64,000 nt of DNA, taken from assembly GCA_963618065.1 (NCBI GenBank), contig CAVERH010000005.1, forward strand, positions 1-64,000, given 5' to 3'. The notes below the pieces were generated by a model. It ran no database searches and was not told the origin of the DNA. It worked only from the letters and a program-made list of their open reading frames with translations. Positions 57,984-64,000 of the stretch are shown piece after piece. Origin of the DNA: Suilimivivens sp963618065 (GTDB lineage: Bacteria > Bacillota > Clostridia > Lachnospirales > Lachnospiraceae). A program made the position numbers and the translations under genes. The first letter of the stretch is position 1, and every line of letters begins with the position of its first letter.

Positions 57984-59378
57984 GTGAACGAACAACAAAG
58001 ACAATTGGATTATATTGAAAAAGCAAAAGGCTATGTAGAGGCCCTTTCACAGCAGCTTGGACGGAAAGCGACCTGCTGCGTAACGACCTTTGGCTGTCAG
58101 ATGAACGCCAGAGACTCCGAGAAGCTGGCCGGGATTTTAGAAAGTGCCGGATTTGAATTGATTGAGGATGAGGATGCGGATTTCGTCATTTATAATACCT
58201 GTACAGTCCGTGACAATGCCAATCAGCGTGTTTATGGAAGACTGGGACATTTAAACAGCCTTAAGAAGAAGTCTTCGCATAAGAAGATCGCCCTGTGCGG
58301 CTGCATGATGCAGGAGCCTTCCGTGATTGAGAAAATTAAGAAGAGCTATTCCTTTGTAGATCTGATTTTCGGAACCCACAATATTTATAAGTTTCCGGAG
58401 CTTTTGGCTACGATGTTTGAATCGAACCGCATGGTTATTGATATCTGGAAGGACACCGACCAGATCGTGGAAAATCTTCCGGTTGACCGGAAATATTCGT
58501 TTAAGTCCGGCATTAACATCATGTTTGGCTGCGACAATTTCTGCAGTTATTGTATCGTACCTTATGTACGTGGACGGGAAAAGAGCCGGGAGCCGAAGGA
58601 CATCCTTCGTGAAATTGAAAATCTCGTAGCAGACGGCGTGGTAGAAGTCATGCTGCTTGGACAGAATGTGAATTCCTATGGAAAGAATCTGGAGGATCCG
58701 ATCAGCTTTGCGCAGCTCCTAAGGGAAGTGGAGAAGATTGAGGGACTACAGAGAATCCGCTTCATGACGTCCCATCCAAAGGATTTATCCGATGAACTGA
58801 TTGAAGCTATGCGGGATTCGAAGAAGATCTGCCGTCACTTACATCTGCCGCTGCAGTCCGGATCCACGAAAATCCTGAAAGCCATGAACCGTAAGTATAC
58901 GAAGGAAAGTTATCTGGCTCTCGTAGATAAGATCCGGAAGGAAATTCCGGATATGGCGATCACCACGGATATCATCGTTGGATTTCCGGGCGAAACCAGT
59001 GCCGATGTAGATGAGACCATCGACGTCATCAATAAGGTGAAGTATGACAATGCCTTTACCTTTATTTATTCGAAGAGAACCGGGACACCTGCCGCCGCAA
59101 TGGAAAACCAGGTGCCGGAGGAACAGGTAAAGAAGGACTTCGACCGACTGCTTAAGGTGGTGCAGGATACCGCCAGGGAGCGCGTGGCAAGATTGGAAGG
59201 ACAGACGCTGGAAGCACTTGTGGAAGAAGTGAATGAACAGGATGCTTCCCTTTTGACCGGGCGTTTATCCAATAATACGATCGTTCACTTTAAGGGAGAT
59301 CCGTCCCTGATCGGAAAGATTGTACCGGTATATTTAAAGGAATGCCACGGTTTTTATTATCTTGGAGAACTCGTGTAA
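57984..59378 (+). CDS. miaB: tRNA-2-methylthio-N6-dimethylallyladenosine synthase
   Basis: 464 residues from GTG 57984. The N-terminal UPF0004 domain has the cysteines in TTFGCQMNARDSEKL, NTCTVRDNANQ and ALCGCMMQ; the radical-SAM cluster is CDNFCSYC; a TRAM domain ends the chain (RVARLEGQTLEALVEEV onward). It adds a methylthio group to i6A37 of tRNAs. In Clostridia it commonly precedes mutS-mutL, as here. Confidence 0.97.
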   Translation: MNEQQRQLDYIEKAKGYVEALSQQLGRKATCCVTTFGCQMNARDSEKLAGILESAGFELIEDEDADFVIYNTCTVRDNANQRVYGRLGHLNSLKKKSSHKKIALCGCMMQEPSVIEKIKKSYSFVDLIFGTHNIYKFPELLATMFESNRMVIDIWKDTDQIVENLPVDRKYSFKSGINIMFGCDNFCSYCIVPYVRGREKSREPKDILREIENLVADGVVEVMLLGQNVNSYGKNLEDPISFAQLLREVEKIEGLQRIRFMTSHPKDLSDELIEAMRDSKKICRHLHLPLQSGSTKILKAMNRKYTKESYLALVDKIRKEIPDMAITTDIIVGFPGETSADVDETIDVINKVKYDNAFTFIYSKRTGTPAAAMENQVPEEQVKKDFDRLLKVVQDTARERVARLEGQTLEALVEEVNEQDASLLTGRLSNNTIVHFKGDPSLIGKIVPVYLKECHGFYYLGELV

Positions 59379-59478
59379 GATTTTTATAGAAAAGTAGGAG
59401 AAGAAAATTTCTGTGCACACATTGATGATGCAATAAAGAGGGCCGAGCAGTACTGCACGGCAGAGTGACGAAAGGGAA

Positions 59479-62133
59479 ATGGTTGATGTGATGGAAGTTA
59501 CACCAATGATGCAAAAATATCTGGAAACGAAGAAGGAGTATCCGGATTGTATTCTGTTTTACCGTTTGGGGGATTTTTATGAAATGTTCTATGAGGATGC
59601 CATTACGGCATCAAAGGAGCTGGAATTAACCCTGACCGGCAAAAGCTGCGGACTGGAAGAGCGTGCGCCGATGTGCGGTGTGCCCTATCATGCCGTGGAA
59701 GGATACCTAAACCGTCTGGTTTCCAAGGGATACAAGGTGGCGATTTGTGAGCAGGTGGAGGATCCAAAGCTTGCGAAGGGACTGGTAAAGCGTGAAGTCG
59801 TGCGGATCGTGACACCCGGAACGAACTTAAATACGCAGTCCATGGATGAAACAAGAAACAACTATCTTATGAGCATTGCGTATTTTCAGGGGAAAATCGG
59901 CATTTCCATTGCCGATGTCACAACGGGCGATTATTACCTCACCGAAGTGGAAGACAATAAGAAGCTTCTCGATGAGATCATGAAATACCATCCGAGCGAG
60001 ATTATCTGTAACGATGCATTTACGGTAAGCGGAATGGATCTTGCTGATCTGAAAGACCGGCTGAATATTGCGATTTATTCTCTGGAACCGTTTTATTATG
60101 ATGAGGACCGCTGCCGGAAGAGCCTTTTGAAACATTTCCATGTGACTTCCTTACAGGGCATGGGAATTGAAGACTTCCCATCCGGGCTCATTGCAGCCGG
60201 GGCGCTGATGCAGTATCTTACGAATACGCAGAAGATCCCGTTAAGCCATTTTACCCATTTGTATCCGTATCTTACGAGCCGTTATATGCTGCTTGACAGC
60301 TCGACAAGAAGAAATTTAGAGCTTACCGAAACGCTCCGGGAAAAGCAGAAGAGAGGCTCTTTGCTGGGCGTTTTGGATAAAACGAAAACAGCAATGGGAG
60401 CCAGAACGCTGCGTCAGTATATTGAGCAGCCCTTAATTGATAAAAGTGAAATTGAAAAACGTCTCGATGGTATTTCTGAACTGTCGGAAAAGGCCATGCT
60501 GCGGGATGAAATCCGGGAATACTTAAATCCGATTTATGACTTGGAGCGTCTTTTGGGAAAGGTCAGCTACAAGACGGCGAATCCAAGAGATCTTCTGGCA
60601 TTTGCAGGTTCTTTAAAAATGCTGCCGTCCATCAAGGTGCTGCTGAATGATTTTTCCTCAGACATCTTAAAGGAGATTCAGGAGGAGACCGATGATCTTA
60701 CGGATGTGTGCACCTTAATCGAACGGGCCATCTGTGAGGAACCGCCGCTTGCCATCAAGGAAGGCGGGATTATCCGGGACGGGTTCGATGAAAACATCGA
60801 CCGTCTGCGTCATGCCAAGAATGACGGAAAGACCTGGCTTGCCAAGCTGGAAGAGGAAGACCGGGAACGGACCGGAATCAAGAATCTTAAGGTAAAATAT
60901 AACAAGGTATTCGGCTATTATTTTGAAGTGACAAATTCCTTTAAGAATATGGTGCCGGAGGATTATATCCGGAAGCAGACCTTAACGAATGCGGAGCGTT
61001 ATACGAATGCGAAGCTGAAGGAGTTGGAGGATACCATCCTGAATGCAGAGGATAAGCTGTATGGTCTGGAATACGATCTGTTCTGCCAGATCCGCGACAG
61101 TATTGCCGGAGAAATCGACCGTATCCAGCGTACGGCCAAGGCCATTGCAAGGCTCGATGTGCTGTGCTCCTTATCCTATGTGGCAGAGCGGAATCATTAT
61201 GTACGGCCGAAGATTAACGAAAAGGGAGTCATTGACATCAAAGCCGGGCGGCATCCGGTCGTAGAGCAGATGATTTCCAACGATATGTTTATTTCGAATG
61301 ATACATACCTTGATAATAATAAATATTGTGTGTCCATTATTACCGGACCGAATATGGCTGGTAAATCCACTTATATGAGGCAGGTGGCGCTGATTGTCCT
61401 CATGGCGCAGATCGGCAGCTTTGTGCCTGCGGATTCTGCCAATATTTCCATGACCGACCGGATCTTTACGAGAGTCGGTGCGTCGGACGATCTGGCAAGC
61501 GGGCAGAGTACCTTTATGGTAGAAATGAACGAGGTGGCGAACATTCTGCGGAATGCGACCTCGAATAGTCTCCTGATTCTGGATGAGATCGGAAGAGGAA
61601 CCTCGACCTTTGACGGACTCAGTATTGCCTGGGCGGTGATTGAGCATATCAGCAATAAGAAGCTGCTTGGTGCAAAGACCCTGTTTGCGACGCATTACCA
61701 TGAGCTTACCGAGTTAGAGGGTAAGATGAACAATGTCAATAATTACTGCATTGCCGTAAAGGAAAAAGGCGATGACATTGTATTCTTACGCAAGATTGTC
61801 AAAGGCGGTGCCGATAAGAGCTACGGGATTCAGGTGGCGAAGCTTGCCGGGGTGCCGGATATGGTCATTGACCGTGCCAAGGAAATTGTGACACAGCTTT
61901 GTGACAATGACATTCTCGAAAAGGTACAGAGCATTGCGATCGACCAGAAGGAGACGAAGCACAAGGCAGTTAAATATGACGAAGTGGATTTGAGCCAGAT
62001 GTCCCTGTTTGATACCGTGACCGATGAAGATGTTTTAAATGAATTGAAGGAGCTGGATGTATCGACGCTGACTCCGCTTGATGCATTGAATACCATTTAC
62101 CGGTTACAGAACAAGCTGAAGAATCGTTGGTAG
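59479..62133 (+). CDS. mutS: DNA mismatch repair protein MutS
   Basis: 884 residues. Mismatch-recognition motif FYRLGDFYEMFYEDA is near residue 30. Walker A GPNMAGKST is at 623-631, and DEIGRGTSTFDGLSIAWAVIEH and TLFATHYHELTEL follow. The C-terminal tail includes VDLSQMSLFDTV, a beta-clamp-binding-like motif. ATG 59479 is kept as start; ATG 59491 is an alternative. It binds mispairs and recruits MutL, encoded next. Confidence 0.98.
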   Translation: MVDVMEVTPMMQKYLETKKEYPDCILFYRLGDFYEMFYEDAITASKELELTLTGKSCGLEERAPMCGVPYHAVEGYLNRLVSKGYKVAICEQVEDPKLAKGLVKREVVRIVTPGTNLNTQSMDETRNNYLMSIAYFQGKIGISIADVTTGDYYLTEVEDNKKLLDEIMKYHPSEIICNDAFTVSGMDLADLKDRLNIAIYSLEPFYYDEDRCRKSLLKHFHVTSLQGMGIEDFPSGLIAAGALMQYLTNTQKIPLSHFTHLYPYLTSRYMLLDSSTRRNLELTETLREKQKRGSLLGVLDKTKTAMGARTLRQYIEQPLIDKSEIEKRLDGISELSEKAMLRDEIREYLNPIYDLERLLGKVSYKTANPRDLLAFAGSLKMLPSIKVLLNDFSSDILKEIQEETDDLTDVCTLIERAICEEPPLAIKEGGIIRDGFDENIDRLRHAKNDGKTWLAKLEEEDRERTGIKNLKVKYNKVFGYYFEVTNSFKNMVPEDYIRKQTLTNAERYTNAKLKELEDTILNAEDKLYGLEYDLFCQIRDSIAGEIDRIQRTAKAIARLDVLCSLSYVAERNHYVRPKINEKGVIDIKAGRHPVVEQMISNDMFISNDTYLDNNKYCVSIITGPNMAGKSTYMRQVALIVLMAQIGSFVPADSANISMTDRIFTRVGASDDLASGQSTFMVEMNEVANILRNATSNSLLILDEIGRGTSTFDGLSIAWAVIEHISNKKLLGAKTLFATHYHELTELEGKMNNVNNYCIAVKEKGDDIVFLRKIVKGGADKSYGIQVAKLAGVPDMVIDRAKEIVTQLCDNDILEKVQSIAIDQKETKHKAVKYDEVDLSQMSLFDTVTDEDVLNELKELDVSTLTPLDALNTIYRLQNKLKNRW

Positions 62134-62143
62134 GAGGAAAGCA

Positions 62144-64000
62144 TTGGCAGTTATTCATCTTTTAAGTCAGAATACAATTGATCAGATTGCGGCAGGCGAA
62201 GTGGTTGAACGGCCTCGCAGTGTCGTAAAGGAGCTTACAGAAAATGCAATTGATGCAGGAGCAACGGCAATTTCCGTAGAGATTAAGGAGGGAGGTATTT
62301 CCCTCATCCGTGTCACTGATAATGGAAGTGGAATAGAGAAGAGCGAAATCCGCAAAGCCTTCTTAAGGCATGCAACCAGTAAGATTGAGGATGCACAGGA
62401 TCTTCCGCATATTCACAGTCTGGGGTTTCGCGGAGAGGCATTGTCCAGTATCTGTGCCGTATCCCAGATGGAGCTGATTACAAAGACACAGGAGGAGTTT
62501 ACCGGGGTGCATTATCAGATCGAGGGAGGTGCCGAGTGTGAATTCAGCGAGATCGGTGCCCCGAAGGGAACGACGTTCCTTGTAAGGAATCTGTTTTATA
62601 ATGTGCCGGCGCGGCGCAAGTTCCTAAAACAGCCACAGACGGAAGGAAGCTACGTGGCAGATCTGATGGAGCATCTGGCACTTTCCCACCCGGATATTTC
62701 GATTAAATTTATTGTGAATGGACAGGTCCGTTTCCAGACCAGCGGGAACAACCAGTTAAAGGAAGTCATTTACCGGATTTACGGAAAAGAAGTGACGGAC
62801 CATCTGATTGATTTTTCCCTGAATGGAAAATCCGTGCGCGTCAGGGGCTTTTTAGGAAAGCCCGAGCAGAACCGTTCCAACCGGAATTTTGAAATTTTCT
62901 TCGTGAATGGAAGATATGTCCATAATGATGTGTTGCAAAAAGCCGTAGAAGAGGGCTACAAGCAATATCTCATGCAGCACAAATTTCCGTTCTGTGTTCT
63001 GCATTTTGAATTTGAACCGGAAGACATTGATGTGAATGTGCATCCGGCCAAGATGGAAATCCGTCTACAGCATGGAGCGGAGGTTTATGCGGAGATTGCA
63101 GCGGCGATCTGCGACCGCCTCCATGAAATCGAACTGATTCCGGATGTCCTTCTTACAGAAGAAAAGGAGCAGGTGCCGCAGATCAAACAGGCACCGGAAC
63201 CGTTCGAGGTGAACCGTACCCGCATGGAGCGGATCCAGGAACCGGTAGCGGAATATGCACGGAATCAGAGACAATCCGGGGAACAGGTGATAGTAAGAAC
63301 AGATGATACCAGAGAGAATGCTGTAGGAAAAGACAGCATAGAAAATGGGACAGGATCAGTTCATACAAGTCTGGATGCTGGACAGGAGGCCGGCTTTACA
63401 GGTATGCAATATGAAATATCCCGGCAACAACCGGAAATGGTTGCCGAGGAAGAAACGCCGTATCAGGCAAAGCTTTCGGTGCAGAAAATTCTGGGAGATC
63501 ATCCGGTAACTACTACCGAGAGCGATCTTCATCATAATATTATTAAATCTGCAGAACATATTCTGGTAGAGAAGCCGGTGCAGCTTGACTTATTCGAGGA
63601 AAACTTTGTGGATGTGAAGTCCAGAGAATCCTATCAGATCCTGGGGCAGATTTTTGACACGTACTGGCTGATTGCCTTTAAGGACAAGCTGTTTATCATG
63701 GATCAGCATGCCGCACATGAGAAGGTCAAGTATGAACGTCTTGTAAAAGAATTGAAAAACAAAACCGTGACCTCCCAGCAGATTACGCCGCCTGTGGTGT
63801 TTCATTTAGACAGCAAGGAAGAACAGGCATTGCTTTCCTATCGGGATTATTTTACATCCCTTGGATTTGAAATTGAGGAGTTTGGAACCGGTTCGGTGGC
63901 AATCCGCAGCATGCCGGTGGATTTATATGGCTGCGAAGAAATGGAATTCTTCCGCGAGGTATTGGATGAGCTGTGCGAGAATCCCATGAAGGATCAGCCG
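62144..64000 (+). CDS. mutL: DNA mismatch repair protein MutL (incomplete, runs off the window)
   Basis: The frame opens at TTG 62144, ten bases after the mutS stop, with TAGGAGG upstream, and stays open for 619 codons to the window end. The ATPase motifs ENAIDAGA, TDNGSGIEKSE and GFRGEALSSI are present, as is VNVHPAKMEIR. The endonuclease motif DQHAAHEKVKYER is at about 63701-63739, so this is the nicking type used where no MutH exists. The linker between them is long and low in complexity. Confidence 0.95.
   Translation, partial: MAVIHLLSQNTIDQIAAGEVVERPRSVVKELTENAIDAGATAISVEIKEGGISLIRVTDNGSGIEKSEIRKAFLRHATSKIEDAQDLPHIHSLGFRGEALSSICAVSQMELITKTQEEFTGVHYQIEGGAECEFSEIGAPKGTTFLVRNLFYNVPARRKFLKQPQTEGSYVADLMEHLALSHPDISIKFIVNGQVRFQTSGNNQLKEVIYRIYGKEVTDHLIDFSLNGKSVRVRGFLGKPEQNRSNRNFEIFFVNGRYVHNDVLQKAVEEGYKQYLMQHKFPFCVLHFEFEPEDIDVNVHPAKMEIRLQHGAEVYAEIAAAICDRLHEIELIPDVLLTEEKEQVPQIKQAPEPFEVNRTRMERIQEPVAEYARNQRQSGEQVIVRTDDTRENAVGKDSIENGTGSVHTSLDAGQEAGFTGMQYEISRQQPEMVAEEETPYQAKLSVQKILGDHPVTTTESDLHHNIIKSAEHILVEKPVQLDLFEENFVDVKSRESYQILGQIFDTYWLIAFKDKLFIMDQHAAHEKVKYERLVKELKNKTVTSQQITPPVVFHLDSKEEQALLSYRDYFTSLGFEIEEFGTGSVAIRSMPVDLYGCEEMEFFREVLDELCENPMKDQP

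Noticed and set aside
1..64000. tRNA or rRNA genes, prophage, integrative element
   Set aside because: I saw no cloverleaf T-loop patterns, no rRNA segments, and no integrase, transposase or phage structural genes.

Overview
The window is an ordinary chromosomal stretch of an anaerobic, spore-forming member of the Clostridia, most like the Lachnospiraceae. Evidence: the gene order ylxM-ffh-rpsP-khpA-rimM-trmD-rplS-lepB-rbgA-rnhB-ylqG-ylqH-yraN; the block DUF512-der-plsY-gpsA followed by spoIVA; spore genes (spoIVA, spoVAF, cotJABC); an oxygen-sensitive NrdD/NrdG ribonucleotide reductase; and a group B-like [FeFe] hydrogenase. Base composition is moderate, with AT-rich gaps. The genus cannot be fixed from what is visible.

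Layout. 1-2,900: accessory segment with a small ORF, an antitoxin whose RelE-type partner toxin is broken by a deletion, a GH25 lysozyme and a palindromic type I (holin-like) toxin locus. 2,900-13,500: ribosome, protein-targeting and RNA-processing operons (SRP, S16, L19, TrmD, RimM, two signal peptidases, RbgA, RNase HII, YlqG/YlqH, YraN, PgeF). 13,585-16,909: two-component system. 17,001-28,546: PRPP synthetase (minus strand), DUF512 radical-SAM protein, Der, PlsY, GpsA, TyrS, an unexported GH74-type beta-propeller, a YgjP-type metallopeptidase and SpoIVA. 28,700-36,000: nucleoside salvage (PNP, cytidine deaminase, MTA/SAH deaminase-like), an MCP, a membrane-anchored MutS ATPase, a tandem-duplicated hairpin element and a WYL regulator. 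36,000-41,500: NrdR-box promoter, nrdDG, dut, spoVAF, and a promoter-linked pseudoknotted RNA ahead of a small membrane protein. 41,500-48,500: palindrome cluster, broken TetR gene, ABC transporter, ABC-F protein, GNAT, a PNPOx-like protein and cotJABC. 48,596-49,012: a 51-bp tandem array. 49,296-64,000: hydrogenase, GltX, UvrD-like helicase, DUF1292, a GlgX-like protein that has lost catalytic motifs, DUF5662, a Cys-rich protein, GtrA, MiaB, MutS and the start of MutL (cut by the window end).

The core is conserved machinery for co-translational targeting, ribosome and tRNA maturation, dNTP supply and mismatch repair. The novelty is mostly between genes: (1) a 97-nt RNA at 41021-41117 with a 10-bp closing stem and an internal pseudoknot, directly downstream of a good promoter; (2) a 12-bp-plus inverted duplication that makes the type I toxin locus palindromic; (3) hairpin repeat families whose copies differ by compensating changes (34705-34938; 39390 and 54548); (4) the 51-bp array; and (5) a sigma-E-like spoIVA promoter placed so that only read-through RNA would mask the ribosome-binding site. 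All calls are from direct reading; no database search was possible.
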